Positions 1 through 9,402 of a DNA stretch of 64,000 nucleotides are shown one piece after another. How positions within the stretch are numbered: the first letter of the stretch is position 1; each line of letters opens with the position of its first letter. The position numbers were made by a program, and so were the translations under genes. Source of the DNA: Streptomyces sannanensis. Its GTDB lineage: Bacteria; Actinomycetota; Actinomycetes; Streptomycetales; Streptomycetaceae. The notes under the pieces were generated by a model. That model was not told where the DNA came from and ran no database searches. It saw only the letters and a program-made list of their open reading frames with translations. The DNA lies in the NCBI RefSeq assembly GCF_039536205.1, contig NZ_BAAAYL010000001.1:7345354-7409353 (forward strand). The letters are read 5' to 3'.

Positions 1-2
1 TC

Positions 3-1562
3 CTGGCCCCGATGCTCAAGACCGCGATACCCAAACAGCTCTGGGCCGAGCGGCTGTGCCTCGTCGTCCATCCGGGCCCCATGGGGGACCGGGGGCCGTC
101 CTCGCTGGACTGGGCCATCGACAGCGGAGAACGCCGATGGGGCGTCACCGTCCTCCAAGCCGTGGAGGAGATGGACGCCGGAGACATCTGGGCGTCGGTG
201 CCCTGCGAGCTCCCCGAGGCCGCCAAGAGCGATCTGTACCGCAACGAGGTCGCAGATGCCGCGCTCGAGGCGGTGCATCTGGCCGTGGCACGGTACGCCT
301 CCGGAACGTATGTCCCCGAACCGCTCGACTACGCCCGCCCCGATGTCCTCGGGAAGCCCCGCCCGTACTTCACCCAGGACCGCAGGCGCATCGACTGGAC
401 CAGCGACACCACGCAGACCGTCGTCCGCAAATTGCGTGCCGCGGACTCCTTCCCCGGGGTGCTCGACGAGTGGGGGAACCGTGAGTACTTCCTCTACGGC
501 GGCCACACCGAGGACCAGTTGTGCGGCAGTCCCGGCCGGATCGTCGCGCGCCGTGGCGGAGCCGTGTGCCGCGCCACCGTCGACGGCGCGGTGTGGATCA
601 CCCAGATGCGGCCGCGCCGTACCCCCGGCGGTCCGGCGACATTCAAGATGCCCGCCACACTCGCGCTCGGCGACCGGGCCCGGCTGCTGCCGCGGATACC
701 GGCGCCCCTCGACCTCCCCGAGGGCCGCAGGACCTGGACCGACATCCGCTACCGCGAGCGCGGCCGGGTCGGCTTCCTGCGCTTCTCCTTCCCGGCCGGG
801 GCCATGTCCACCGCACAGTGCAGGCGACTGCTCGCCGCCTACCACCACGCCGTCTCGCGTCCGACCGACGTGCTCGTCCTCGGCGGCGCCCGGGACTTCT
901 TCTCCAACGGTATCCATCTCGGTGTCATCGAGGCGTCGTCCGATCCCGCCCGGGAATCCTGGGAGAACATCAACGCCATGGACGACCTCGTCCAGGCGGT
1001 GCTGGACACCACCGACCGGCTCACCGTCGCCGCGGTGGGCGGCAACGCGGCAGCGGGCGGAGTGATGCTCGCGCTCGCCGCCGACGAGGTGTGGTGCCGG
1101 CGGGGAGCCGTACTCAATCCCCATTACCGACGGATGGGTCTCTACGGCTCCGAGTACTGGACGTACACCCTGCCCCGGCGCGTCGGCGCCGCCGAGGCCC
1201 GCCGCCTGACCGAGGAAGCCCGGCCGCTGAGCGCGGTCCACGCCCGTCACCTGGGCCTGGTCGACAGGGTCGTACCGGCGGCGCCCGGCGCGTTCGAGGC
1301 ACAGGTGGCGCAGCTCGCGGCGGCCGCCGCGGACTTGCCCGGGCTGCCCGCGCGGCTGAGGGACAAGCGGAGCCGGCGCGCGGCACAGGAGGAGATCAAA
1401 CCGCTGGCCTGGTACCGGGCGGACGAACTGGCCCGGATGCGCCGCAACTTCTACGAGGCCGGCGAGCCCTACCACCGGCTGCGTTCGGCCTTCATCCGCA
1501 AACAGCCCGCCGCCGGGCCCAGTGTGCCTCCCGCGCCGTCCTCGCCGACCGCCCCACGATGA
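3..1562 (+). CDS. hypX: Hydrogenase maturation protein HypX/HoxX (5' end outside window)
   Basis: This protein is the cytoplasmic maturation factor that, in NiFe-hydrogenase assembly, makes the active-site CO ligand from N10-formyl-tetrahydrofolate. The reading frame is already open at base 3 (Leu-Ala-Pro before the first Met), so the first ~55 residues of the formyl-transferase domain lie outside the window. Visible are the formyltransferase part with the HPGPMGDRGPSS segment and, from about residue 240, an enoyl-CoA-hydratase/crotonase-like domain (VLVLGGARDFFSNGIHL, GGNAAAGGVMLALAADEVW). This two-domain order is diagnostic of the family. A hydrogenase operon is therefore expected just upstream. 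The product name is secure; the start is not in the window. Confidence 0.9.
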   Translation: MAPMLKTAIPKQLWAERLCLVVHPGPMGDRGPSSLDWAIDSGERRWGVTVLQAVEEMDAGDIWASVPCELPEAAKSDLYRNEVADAALEAVHLAVARYASGTYVPEPLDYARPDVLGKPRPYFTQDRRRIDWTSDTTQTVVRKLRAADSFPGVLDEWGNREYFLYGGHTEDQLCGSPGRIVARRGGAVCRATVDGAVWITQMRPRRTPGGPATFKMPATLALGDRARLLPRIPAPLDLPEGRRTWTDIRYRERGRVGFLRFSFPAGAMSTAQCRRLLAAYHHAVSRPTDVLVLGGARDFFSNGIHLGVIEASSDPARESWENINAMDDLVQAVLDTTDRLTVAAVGGNAAAGGVMLALAADEVWCRRGAVLNPHYRRMGLYGSEYWTYTLPRRVGAAEARRLTEEARPLSAVHARHLGLVDRVVPAAPGAFEAQVAQLAAAAADLPGLPARLRDKRSRRAAQEEIKPLAWYRADELARMRRNFYEAGEPYHRLRSAFIRKQPAAGPSVPPAPSSPTAPR

Positions 1563-1589
1563 CGCGACGATCGCCGGCACGCTGCTGGA

Positions 1590-2123
1590 TCAGATCGGGT
1601 CGTCCTGACCGAGGCTCACCCGGTAGCGCAGGGCGGGCAGTTCCACGTCTTCGTACCGGTCACCTCGAACGGTGCCGTCCGGCGCGTAGCCCGCTGACGC
1701 ATAGAAGCGGCGGGCCCGCGCATTGTCGCGCAGCACCCACAGCAGCAGCGTGCGAAACCGGCGGCTGACGGCTTCCGCGTGCACGGCCTCGATCAGGGTG
1801 CGACCGGCGCCGCTGCCGATCACATCCGGGCGGAGGTAGATCGCGTACAGCTCGCCCGCATCCGGCTCCGCGGAATTGCCCCGGTAGGGCCCCAGGGCGG
1901 CCCAGCCGACGACGCCTTCGTCGCCGTCGACGGCCACCAGGTTCAGTACCCGTTCGTGCGAGTCCGTGAACCGCGCCCTGCGCGCCCGGGCGTCGTCCTC
2001 GATGGTCATGCCGTCCAGATACGTCTGCGGGACGATGCCCGCGTACGCGAACTGCCAGCCCCTCACCCGTACGGCGGAGACGGCTTCGATGTCGGCTTCT
2101 GTCATCTCTCGAACGCGCACCAT
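1590..2123 (-). CDS. GNAT family N-acetyltransferase
   Basis: This is an acetyl-CoA-dependent acyltransferase of the GNAT fold with unknown substrate. It opens with VRVREMTEADIEAV and has the acetyl-CoA-binding stretch around IGSGAGRTLIEAVHAEA, followed by LLWVLRDNARARRFYASAGY, a typical motif B and C-terminal strand. The Met at 2123 was chosen because it begins directly at the first beta strand; a longer version from 2165 would add a non-conserved leader. It converges on hypX with a 27-bp gap, so it is not part of that operon. Small-molecule or peptide acetylation are both possible. Confidence 0.85.
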   Translation of the reverse strand: MVRVREMTEADIEAVSAVRVRGWQFAYAGIVPQTYLDGMTIEDDARARRARFTDSHERVLNLVAVDGDEGVVGWAALGPYRGNSAEPDAGELYAIYLRPDVIGSGAGRTLIEAVHAEAVSRRFRTLLLWVLRDNARARRFYASAGYAPDGTVRGDRYEDVELPALRYRVSLGQDDPI

Positions 2124-2206
2124 GCGGGCACCGTAACCGACCCGCTGCTCAGCGAGCCTCTTCATTTTCCGGGCGTAATGTCCGAGGCAGGGAAGGGACG
2201 GACGCC

Positions 2207-2869
2207 ATGAAGTACGAGGATCGCGCGCACGCGGGCCAGGAACTCGCCGACAGGCTCACCGCATGGGTGGCCGAGGCCGGCCTCACCGACATCATCGTGC
2301 TCGCACTGCCCCGGGGCGGCGTCCCCGTCGCGGCAGCCGTCGCACGGGCCCTGGGCGCACCCCTCGACATCCTGGTCGCCCGCAAGATCGGCGCCCCGGG
2401 GCAACCGGAGTACGGAATCGGCGCGATGGCCGGCGACGACGCGCCCGTGTTCGACCAGGACGCCCTGACGGCGCTCGGTCTCACAGAGGAGCGGCTGTCG
2501 GTCGACGTGGTGCGAGAGCGCACCGAACTGCGGCGGCGCGAGGACCTCTACCGCGGCGGTCACCCGGCCGCGGACCTGCGCGACCGCACGGTCGTCCTGA
2601 TCGACGACGGACTCGCCACGGGCATCACCGCCCGTGCCGCCCTGCGTCATCTGCGCCGGCAGCACCCGGCGCGGCTGGTCCTGGCTGTGCCGGTGGGCAG
2701 CCGCCGTGCCGTCGACAGGCTGCAGTCGGAGGCCGACGTCGTCGTCTGCCTGTACCAGCCGCCCTACTTCCATGCGGTGGGGCAGTGGTACGCGGACTTC
2801 GAGCAGCTCTCCGACCGGGACGTGCTCCGACTCCTCGACGAATTCAGTGGGGGACGACACGGGCGATGA
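2207..2869 (+). CDS. Phosphoribosyltransferase family protein
   Basis: A type I phosphoribosyltransferase fold protein of the COG1926-like group. It shows LALPRGGVPVAAAVARAL near the N-terminus and the PRPP-binding loop VVLIDDGLATGITARAAL around residue 130, with the acidic pair of the loop present. Members often sit next to stress genes and their substrate is mostly unknown. A GGGAAGGGAC Shine-Dalgarno-like stretch precedes the ATG. It starts 83 bp from the divergent acetyltransferase start, and its 3' end overlaps the convergent phosphatase gene by 26 bp. Its function beyond the fold cannot be told from the sequence. Confidence 0.85.
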   Translation: MKYEDRAHAGQELADRLTAWVAEAGLTDIIVLALPRGGVPVAAAVARALGAPLDILVARKIGAPGQPEYGIGAMAGDDAPVFDQDALTALGLTEERLSVDVVRERTELRRREDLYRGGHPAADLRDRTVVLIDDGLATGITARAALRHLRRQHPARLVLAVPVGSRRAVDRLQSEADVVVCLYQPPYFHAVGQWYADFEQLSDRDVLRLLDEFSGGRHGR

Positions 2870-4928
2870 GCAGGGCGACATCGTCATGGTCGCCGGGGTG
2901 CCGCAGATTGTGCAGAAGCCGCTCGCAGGTGTCCTCGAGAGTGCGGTGCGGCACATCGAGGAGTGCGAGCAAGACCCGCAGCCGGGTGTCGATGTCCTGG
3001 TCGCGGGTTTCGACCAGGCCGTCGGTGTAGAGGACGAGTTCGTCCCCGAGGCCGAGCTCGATCGTCGTGGTGCGGAAGGGGACGCTGCCGACGCCCAGCG
3101 GAGCGCCCGTGGGCAGGTCGAGCAGCGTGGGCGTACGGCCGGGCCGTACCAGTGCCGGCGGCAGATGGCCGGCGCAGGAGATGTGGCACCGTGAGTCGCG
3201 AGGGTCGTACAGAGCGTAGAGACAGGTCGCGATGTATGACTCCAGCTCACTGGTGATCTTGTCGAGGTGCTGCAGCACATGAGCGGGGTCGAGGTTCAAG
3301 TCGGCCAGGGTCTGGGTCGCGGTGCGCAGCCGCCCCATGGCCGCGGCGGCGTTGATGCCACTGCCCATCACGTCGCCCACGACCAGGGCTGTCCTGTCCT
3401 CCGCGAGGGGGATGATGTCGAACCAGTCGCCACCGATCTCGCTCACGCTGCCGGCGGGCTGGTAGCGGGAGGCGACTTCCAGACCGACCAGGTGCGGCGG
3501 ACGCTGGGGCAGCAGGCTGCGCTGGAGCGCGAGCGCGGTATTGCGCTGCTGCTGGTACAGGCGGGCGTTGTCGATGCACACCGCGGCTCGGGCAGCCAGC
3601 TCACTGGCCAGCAGGTTGTCGTCCTCGGTGAACGGCAGCGGATTGCGGGCCCGCTTCAGATCGAGCGCTCCCAGTACCTCGCCGCGGGCGATCAGCGGCA
3701 CCGCCAGGTACGAGTGGACCCCCGCCCGCGCCAGAAGCTCGGCGGCGCCGGGGTCGCGGGCAATACGGGACAGATCGCCCTCGGCGAAGGTGGGCAGCAT
3801 GACGGGCCGGCCGGTGCTGACGCACTGGGTGACCAGCCGGTCGGCGTCATAGCGCGCCAGTTCACCGGGTGGATCGGCGGCTTCCACGGCCACGGTGCGA
3901 TAGGCGGCGGTGACCGCGAGAGCGCGGAACAGCGCCTCTCCAGTGGCGGAGGACGAGGAGCGGCGCCCCTCCAGGATGGAGTCCAGGACATCGACCGCCG
4001 CCACGTCGGCCAGCTCGGGCACGGCGATGTCGGCCAGCTCACGCGCGGTCCGCTCCAGGTCCAGCGTGGTGCCGATACGCACGGAGGCGTCGGCGACCAC
4101 GGCGAGCCGGTGCCGGGCCCGTTCCGCCTCGGTGGCCGAGCGGTCCCGGTCGGTGACATCCACCACCGAGGCGGCCACCCCCAGAATCCGGCCGCTGACG
4201 TCCTCGAGCCGGTAGAGGGACACCGACCAGGCGTGTTCGGTGTCCGGATCCTTCGGTATCCGTCCGACGGTGTAGTGGTCCAGCAGCGGAATCCCGGTCG
4301 CCAGGACGTGGCGCATCGAGGCCTCGACGCCGTCGGCGTCCAGGAAGGGCAGCGTTTCCCGTACACGTCTGCCCAGATACTTCTCCGCGGGCAGGCCGGT
4401 GATCCGTTCCAGTGCCGCGTTGACCGATACGTACCGCAGATCGGAGTCCATCACCGCCAGCCCGATAGGGGACTGCTCCACCAGCTGCACCGACAGCGCC
4501 AGGTCCCGTTCGACCTTCCGCACCGCGGCCTGATCCGTGGCGAGCCCCAGCGCGTAGGGGTGGCCGCGGTCGTCCAGCAGCCGCATGTTGCGGAACTCCA
4601 ACAGACGTGTGCCCCCCTGCTTGTGCCGGACAGGGAAGACCCCCGTCCAGCTCTCGCCCCCGGCCATCACCCGGGCGAACAGCTGGAGCACGAGATCGAC
4701 GTGCTCCTCGGCCACGAGCAGGTGCGCCGCGAACCGGCCGAGCGCCTCCTCGGCCGTGTATCCCAGCAGTTCCTCGGCCTGCGGGCTCCACAGCACGATC
4801 CGCCCGTCCGCGTCGAAGACGACGGCGGCGACACACAGCGTGTCCAAGAGCCCGCCCGGTGGCGACGGACCCGCCTCCACGTAACCGGCCGGGCCGAGAT
4901 CGGCCCGGAACGCATCCGTGCCAGCCAT
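2844..4928 (-). CDS. PAS-PAS-GAF-SpoIIE (PP2C) phosphatase, sensory
   Basis: A multidomain signalling phosphatase of about 694 residues. A first PAS domain (FDADGRIVLWSPQAEELLGY), a second PAS domain (VMDSDLRYVSVNAALERITG), a GAF domain (YLAVPLIARGEVLGALDLKR) and a C-terminal SpoIIE/PP2C domain (EIGGDWFDIIPL, VVGDVMGSGINAAAAMG, LVLYTDGLVETR, HPGDHDDVALLIAR) follow in order. The conserved metal-binding Asp residues of the PP2C fold are present. Such proteins dephosphorylate anti-sigma-factor antagonists in streptomycetes; the actual partner is not adjacent. The ATG at 4928 is preceded by GAAGGGAG at good spacing, so it is preferred over the upstream Met at 5042. No anti-sigma kinase domain is fused. 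Confidence 0.9.
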   Translation of the reverse strand: MAGTDAFRADLGPAGYVEAGPSPPGGLLDTLCVAAVVFDADGRIVLWSPQAEELLGYTAEEALGRFAAHLLVAEEHVDLVLQLFARVMAGGESWTGVFPVRHKQGGTRLLEFRNMRLLDDRGHPYALGLATDQAAVRKVERDLALSVQLVEQSPIGLAVMDSDLRYVSVNAALERITGLPAEKYLGRRVRETLPFLDADGVEASMRHVLATGIPLLDHYTVGRIPKDPDTEHAWSVSLYRLEDVSGRILGVAASVVDVTDRDRSATEAERARHRLAVVADASVRIGTTLDLERTARELADIAVPELADVAAVDVLDSILEGRRSSSSATGEALFRALAVTAAYRTVAVEAADPPGELARYDADRLVTQCVSTGRPVMLPTFAEGDLSRIARDPGAAELLARAGVHSYLAVPLIARGEVLGALDLKRARNPLPFTEDDNLLASELAARAAVCIDNARLYQQQRNTALALQRSLLPQRPPHLVGLEVASRYQPAGSVSEIGGDWFDIIPLAEDRTALVVGDVMGSGINAAAAMGRLRTATQTLADLNLDPAHVLQHLDKITSELESYIATCLYALYDPRDSRCHISCAGHLPPALVRPGRTPTLLDLPTGAPLGVGSVPFRTTTIELGLGDELVLYTDGLVETRDQDIDTRLRVLLALLDVPHRTLEDTCERLLHNLRHPGDHDDVALLIARVVPH

Positions 4929-5156
4929 CTGCGGCACTCCCTTCCGTGCCGTTGCGGCGCTCGCTCGCCGTGTCCATAGTCTCTCGACATCCACTGCCCC
5001 CGCAGCCCCACCGGGGCCACGGGGAACCAGCGGATGTTTCATGGTGCGCGTCGCCGCTCCCGCTCGGTGCCCGGCGTCCCCCGGCCGTCACCACCGGCGG
5101 AACGAGCACACACCTCTCCATCCTGGGCTCGCCCCGGTCCGCCTATCATTCTTGTC

Positions 5157-6059
5157 GTGTTCGATTCCCGGCAGTTGAAGACCTTCCACGAAGTGGTCAA
5201 GACCGGGTCGTATTCCGCGGCGGCTCGCTCACTCGGATACACACAGCCGGCGGTCAGCCAGCAGATGAAGGCCCTCGAACGGGACGCCGGCACGCCACTC
5301 TTCACCAGGGTCGGGCGCGGAATCAGGCTCACCGAGGCCGGTGAGGCGCTGACCCGGCATGCCGGGGCGATCCTGGACAGCCTCTCGGCCGCGCGGCAGC
5401 AGATCGACGCGATAGCCAGGCTGCGCGCGGGACGGGTGCGGGTGTGCGCCTTCCCGAGTGCGGCCGCCACCGTCATTCCCGATGCGATGGCCCGGCTGGC
5501 GGCGGACCACCCGGGGATCAGAGTGGACCTGCTGGAGGGCGAACCCCCCGAGTCCCTGGGCCTGCTTCCCCGTGGTGAGGCCGACATCACGCTGGCGTTC
5601 AGCTACCCCGGTCTGCATGTCGACGTCCCGGAGGAACTGGCCGAGATCCCCCTGCTGGAGGACCGGCTGACGGTGCTGCTGCCCACTGGGCACCCGCTGG
5701 CCAGACGGCGGGCGGTGCAGCTGGCCGACCTGACGCACGAGCGGTGGATCGTCGGCTGCCCCCGGTGCCGGGCCAACTTCCTTCATGCCTGCGCGGAGCG
5801 GGGCTTCACCCCCGACATCGCGTTCAGCACCGATGACAACCTGGTGGTGCAGAGCCTGGTCGCGGCCGGCGTGGGCATCGCCATGATGCCGGCGCTGGTG
5901 CTGTCGTTCCTGTGCCACAGCAAGGTGACCGGCCGGGTCGTCGAGCCGCTCACCCTCCGCAAGGTCTCGGCCTACGTGTTGCGTGAGCATCTGCGCATAC
6001 CCGCCACCGCCCTGGTGCTCGACTCGCTCAGGGCGGTGGCCGCGAACCGGGCAGGTTGA
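5157..6059 (+). CDS. LysR family transcriptional regulator
   Basis: A 300-residue LysR-type regulator with an N-terminal winged helix-turn-helix (residues ~1-60, with SYSAAARSLGYTQPAVSQQM) and a periplasmic-binding-like effector domain. The GTG at 5157 (VFDSRQLKTF) places the start at the normal family position; the upstream ATG at 5034 adds 41 non-conserved residues. LysR proteins usually control a divergent neighbour, which here would be the sensory phosphatase gene starting 228 bp away, but this is inference. A metal-binding-like pair of Cys (CPRCR) lies in the effector domain. Confidence 0.88.
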   Translation: MFDSRQLKTFHEVVKTGSYSAAARSLGYTQPAVSQQMKALERDAGTPLFTRVGRGIRLTEAGEALTRHAGAILDSLSAARQQIDAIARLRAGRVRVCAFPSAAATVIPDAMARLAADHPGIRVDLLEGEPPESLGLLPRGEADITLAFSYPGLHVDVPEELAEIPLLEDRLTVLLPTGHPLARRRAVQLADLTHERWIVGCPRCRANFLHACAERGFTPDIAFSTDDNLVVQSLVAAGVGIAMMPALVLSFLCHSKVTGRVVEPLTLRKVSAYVLREHLRIPATALVLDSLRAVAANRAG

Positions 6060-6143
6060 TCCGCAGGTTGTCCGGCCCGGCGGGCGGTGAACAGCGGCGC
6101 GATGTCGTCGGCGCGGTCCGTGGCCTGCCGCGCCTGCCCTGGA

Positions 6144-6805
6144 TCAGCCGGTCGGCGATACCGGCCGGGGAGGAAGCTGTGGCGTCCGCGAAGACACGGC
6201 GAGCCGCTCAGTTCGGTGACCGGGTACGTGTCTCGGCATCGATGCCCGGCAGCCAGGTCCAGTACCTCGGTACGGCCGTCCGGCCGCCGGATCGAGCCGG
6301 ACATGGCAACAGCCGGCGAACTGCCCGGGATCGAGGTCGATGAGCAGCCGGTTGGTGCCGCTCATCACCTCCTTCGGCTCCTGCCGGAGACGGCGAAGGC
6401 GCGCACCGCACTGCGGAGTTGACCCACGGTGGCAGCGGCGACGACACCGTAGAGGCCCGCCATGAGCTGCGGAACCGGCGCATGGTCTCCTCGGCGTCCG
6501 CCAGGTGGATGCCTCGCCCCGACCGGTACGCCTCGGACACCGGGAACGGGCGGTTCACATGCATGCCCCACCACGCACCGAGAAGCGCGCACGGCAGCCC
6601 GGCGACGACGGCCATCCTCAGCAGACCGGGACTTCCGGAGCACAGAAAGAGGACACCGGAATATCCGCCGAGTGCCGTGGCCGTCCCGGCCGTGGCCTCG
6701 GCGCACCAGCTCGAGCTCGCCGGACCCCGGGCGTTGCCGTCGACCCGCACCTGTGCCTCCGGCCCCACCCAGCGGCACCGCACTCCATGAGGGTGCGGCC
6801 CTCAC
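6144..6805 (-). pseudogene. Possible pair of decayed minus-strand genes, unrecognised
   Basis: Between the LysR gene and the chaplin about 850 bp holds no convincing intact gene. On the minus strand a stretch with one hydrophobic segment (GLPCALLGAWWG) appears to shift frame into LMAGLYGVVAAATVGQLRSA and stops at 6365 in an ATGA overlap with a second frame beginning MSGTNRLLIDLDPG. That second frame also seems broken (GRTEVLDLAAG continues in another frame). I recognise neither product. The coupling overlap and the coding-like pieces suggest degraded genes, but the region may simply be noncoding. Confidence 0.25.
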
Positions 6806-6875
6806 GCCGCCAGGCAGGTCACACAGTCAGGACGCGCCTCGGCTTGGCCGACGCGCATCCTGGACCAGCACAGTG

Positions 6876-6907
6876 GCGGCCGGGCCGCGGGCCCACGGCC
6901 CGGCCGC
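6876..6907. terminator. Hairpin downstream of the chaplin gene
   Basis: A perfect 12-bp inverted repeat (GCGGCCGGGCCG and its complement) encloses an 8-nt loop, 7 bp beyond the chaplin stop codon on the minus strand. It is a strong GC-rich stem without a U tract, the usual form in this group. Confidence 0.7.
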
Positions 6908-6914
6908 TCGCGGC

Positions 6915-7157
6915 TCAGCCGTTCGAGCAGGTGCTGCCCCACGCCGGGTTCAGCAGCCCGATGACGTTAATACTGTTGCCGCAGGCATTCAGGTCCAGGC
7001 CGATCGGCACCAGGACGTTGTTCCCCGTGAGGATGCCCGACGACGGCCCCGTGATGCCCACCGCGTACGGATCGTCCTGCGCGGACGCGACACCACTGCC
7101 GAAGGCAATGAGGCCCCCGGCGGCAATCAGCACGACAGCGGCCTTCTTCAGCTTCAT
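6915..7157 (-). CDS. Short chaplin (secreted hydrophobic amyloid-forming protein)
   Basis: An 80-residue preprotein with a Sec signal peptide (MKLKKAAVVLIAAGGLIAFG, cleavage after ASA) and one chaplin domain carrying the two conserved Cys residues (NACGNSINVIGLLNPAWGSTC). Chaplins assemble into the amphipathic rodlet layer that lets aerial hyphae leave the aqueous phase. The ATG at 7157 is preceded by AAGGAG at ideal spacing. The gene stands alone with its own terminator. No cell-wall sorting signal is present, so this is a short-type chaplin. Confidence 0.9.
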   Translation of the reverse strand: MKLKKAAVVLIAAGGLIAFGSGVASAQDDPYAVGITGPSSGILTGNNVLVPIGLDLNACGNSINVIGLLNPAWGSTCSNG

Positions 7158-7372
7158 CACCGTTTTGCTCCTTCGGAATGCCGCCGCGACCGTTCGCGGC
7201 AGCGACTTCCGGAGAGTTACCGCGTCTTCGGCCGACTGGCCCTTGATCCGGGGCGAGACCACCCGGGTGGCGGACAAACGACCATGTGATGGGCCCTTCG
7301 GCGACAGGGAGTCGGGGACCGGGCCGTCCGAACCGCCGTGCCGGAGTCCGTGGAACGGCGCACCATGGGCTC

Positions 7373-7780
7373 ATGGCCGGACGCATCGCTGATTTCAGCA
7401 CTCCCGGGAGCCTCGCGGAACCCGGTGAGGGTATCAGCCCGGAAGAGCTCGCCCTGGCGGCCCGTAACCATGCCCTCCCGCTGGAGGCCCTGCGCGACGA
7501 CCTCACCCCGCCCGGACTGCACTACGTCCTGACCCACTACGACATTCCCGCCGCCGACGAGTGGCGCCCGGCTGTGCACGGCCGGGTCCGCACCCCGCTG
7601 ACACTCGACCTGCCCACGCTGTGGTCCCTCCCGGCCGCCATCCACCGCGTCACGATGGAATGCGCGGGCAACGGCCGAGCCCGGCTCACCCCCTGACAGG
7701 TGAGCCGGCCCTGGCTGACGGGTGCCGTCGGAACGGCCTAGTGGACTGGGGTGCCATTTCCTGGGCGACGACGCCGCCAT
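7373..7780 (+). pseudogene. Broken sulfite-oxidase-like molybdopterin oxidoreductase
   Basis: The N-terminal part of a sulfite oxidase family enzyme is readable (IADFSTPGSLAEPGEGISPEEL, LHYVLTHYDIPA, RVTMECAGNGRARLTP with the Moco-ligand Cys). It ends at a stop at 7696. The next expected piece (PWLTGAVGTA, then WTGVP) follows in another frame and is itself interrupted by a TAG at about 7740. After that the homology is lost and only about 130 of some 350 residues remain. It is a frameshifted and truncated pseudogene. Confidence 0.75.
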
Positions 7781-7874
7781 GGTCGCGATCCAATGGCTGC
7801 CGTCCCGCCAGGACTCCGTCGGGGGTGCCCAGGGCTCCCGCCGAGCCCAGGGGCGCTCTGCCGCTGGGTAGGTG

Positions 7875-8783
7875 TCAGCCATCCGTGGACGGCGAAACCT
7901 GACGCCGCTGCAGGGGCAGCGTTGCATCGAGGGCTGCGGCGAGTTCGGGAACGGTGGGCCGGGCGGCCGGATCAGGACGGAGGCAGCTGTCGATGGCTGC
8001 GGCGAGACCGTGCGGCAGGCGCCGACGGGACCCGATCGGCGGGGCAGGCTCCTCGAGCTGCGGATACCAGTCGTCCCGGCCGTCCGGGTCGCCGGTCCCG
8101 TCCATGGCCTCGCCCTCGTCCATGGTGTCGCCGCTGTGGAACGGCACGTCGCCGGAGGCTACCTCGTACAGCGTGACGCCGACGCCCCACACGTCGGCGG
8201 CGGCCGTCAGCCGACCGCCGCGCGCCTGCTCCGGGGCCAGGTAGCAGTGGGTGCCGATGCCCGGAGGGGCGCCGCCGGGCGCCCGGGCGACGCTGAGGTC
8301 GAGCACTTTGGCGTGTCGGCAGTCGACCACGACGTTGGACGGCTTGAGGTCCAGGTGCAGCAGGCCTTGGCCGTGCAGGTAGTGGATCGCCGAGCAGAGA
8401 TGCACGCCGAGGACGGCTATGTCTGTGGCGGCCGGGCGGCGCGGCAACCGGTGAATGAGGTGGGCCACCGTTTCGCCGGTCAGGGATTCCAGGACGACGA
8501 GCGGTTCGGGCGTCTCGAAGGTCTCGTACGCGCGGACCAGGTGCGGATGGGTGAAGGTCCGGAGCCAGTGGCCCTCCCTCAACAGCCGTTCGCGCAACTG
8601 CTCCTCGTGGTGGCGGTCGGGGCGTACGACCTTCACCACGCATCGGCAGTCGCGCTCCTCGCTCCATGCGTCGTAGATGTCGAGCCAGCCGGTCCGGGCC
8701 AGATGGGCCAGGACCTCGTAGCCGGGCCCGGGTTTCGTTCCGGGCGCCAGCGGCGGAGACGGTCGTGCGGTGGTACGGCTCAT
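7875..8783 (-). CDS. Serine/threonine protein kinase (Hanks type)
   Basis: A 302-residue soluble kinase that consists essentially of the catalytic domain. The probable ATP-anchoring Lys is in CVVKVV (~residue 51), the catalytic loop reads HLDLKPSN (143-150) instead of HRDLKPxN, the DFG position reads DLS (162-164) and the activation-segment end is APE (184-186). A glycine-rich loop is poorly conserved (HLARTGWLDIY). There is no transmembrane or PASTA region. The C-terminal part ends in a normal lobe (DPAARPTVPELAAAL). The departures in HRD and DFG raise the possibility of weak or altered activity. It abuts the remains of an ABC exporter gene. Confidence 0.85.
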   Translation of the reverse strand: MSRTTARPSPPLAPGTKPGPGYEVLAHLARTGWLDIYDAWSEERDCRCVVKVVRPDRHHEEQLRERLLREGHWLRTFTHPHLVRAYETFETPEPLVVLESLTGETVAHLIHRLPRRPAATDIAVLGVHLCSAIHYLHGQGLLHLDLKPSNVVVDCRHAKVLDLSVARAPGGAPPGIGTHCYLAPEQARGGRLTAAADVWGVGVTLYEVASGDVPFHSGDTMDEGEAMDGTGDPDGRDDWYPQLEEPAPPIGSRRRLPHGLAAAIDSCLRPDPAARPTVPELAAALDATLPLQRRQVSPSTDG

Positions 8784-9240
8784 GAGAGCACCTTCCCCCA
8801 GGGGCGGGGGTACCGGCGAGAGCGTGGCCGGTCGCTGCGCTCAGCCGGTGGATCCGGGTGGGTCCCACCGCGCCGGAACAGCTCTTCGTGCGTGCCGCGC
8901 TTGACGATTCGGCCGTGGTCCAGCACCACGATGCAGGTGGCGTCGCGGGCGGTGAACAGATTGTGGGAGACCACGATGGTGGTGCGCCCGGCTATTCGCC
9001 GGCGCAGCGATTCCATGATCCGTCGCCCGGCTGGGCGTCCAGGCCCCCGACTGGGCATCGCGCGGGCGATCGCGAGGCGCCGGCGCGGACAAGCACATCG
9101 TCCACCATCGAACAGCCAGATCTCGGCCGCGTCGACGACGGGCCCGACCATGCAGAAGCCGAGTACCGGAACGAGCCGGCGCCGGCCACCCCGTGTGCAG
9201 GGCCAGAACCGTCGGAACACCTCACGCGGGGCGACTGGCG
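8780..9240 (-). pseudogene. ABC exporter (fused permease-ATPase) remnant with internal deletion
   Basis: Two ends of an ABC exporter half-transporter are joined. The N-terminal start of the membrane domain (VFRRFWPCTRGGRRRLVPVL, then VVDAAEIWLF; VDDVLV continues in another frame) is followed at once by the end of the nucleotide-binding domain (RRLAIARAM, RIAGRTTIVVSHNL, IVVLDHGRIVKRGTHEEL). The missing part covers most membrane helices, Walker A and the ABC signature, so no functional transporter can be made. The open frame is maintained through the join, giving a deceptive 207-residue ORF. Confidence 0.75.
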
Positions 9241-9402
9241 GTGCGGCGGCGACAACGGCATCGGGTCGTCGGCCACCGACAGCAGGCGCCGCAGAACATG
9301 CCATGAGACATGCGCCATGGCACCCGTTCCTCACGAGTTGCGGCCGGAGCGGACCAGGAGCTCCGGGCTCCGGGTCCGCCCCACCATCCGGTGCGGTCGC
9401 CA

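Noticed and set aside
3267..4979. 570-residue plus-strand open frame
   Set aside because: Antisense shadow of the PAS/GAF/SpoIIE phosphatase gene, whose motifs are unambiguous on the other strand.
7740..7870. Possible PP2C tail (GDDAAMVAIQWLP) after the sulfite oxidase remnant
   Set aside because: Too short and without other PP2C motifs in the vicinity.
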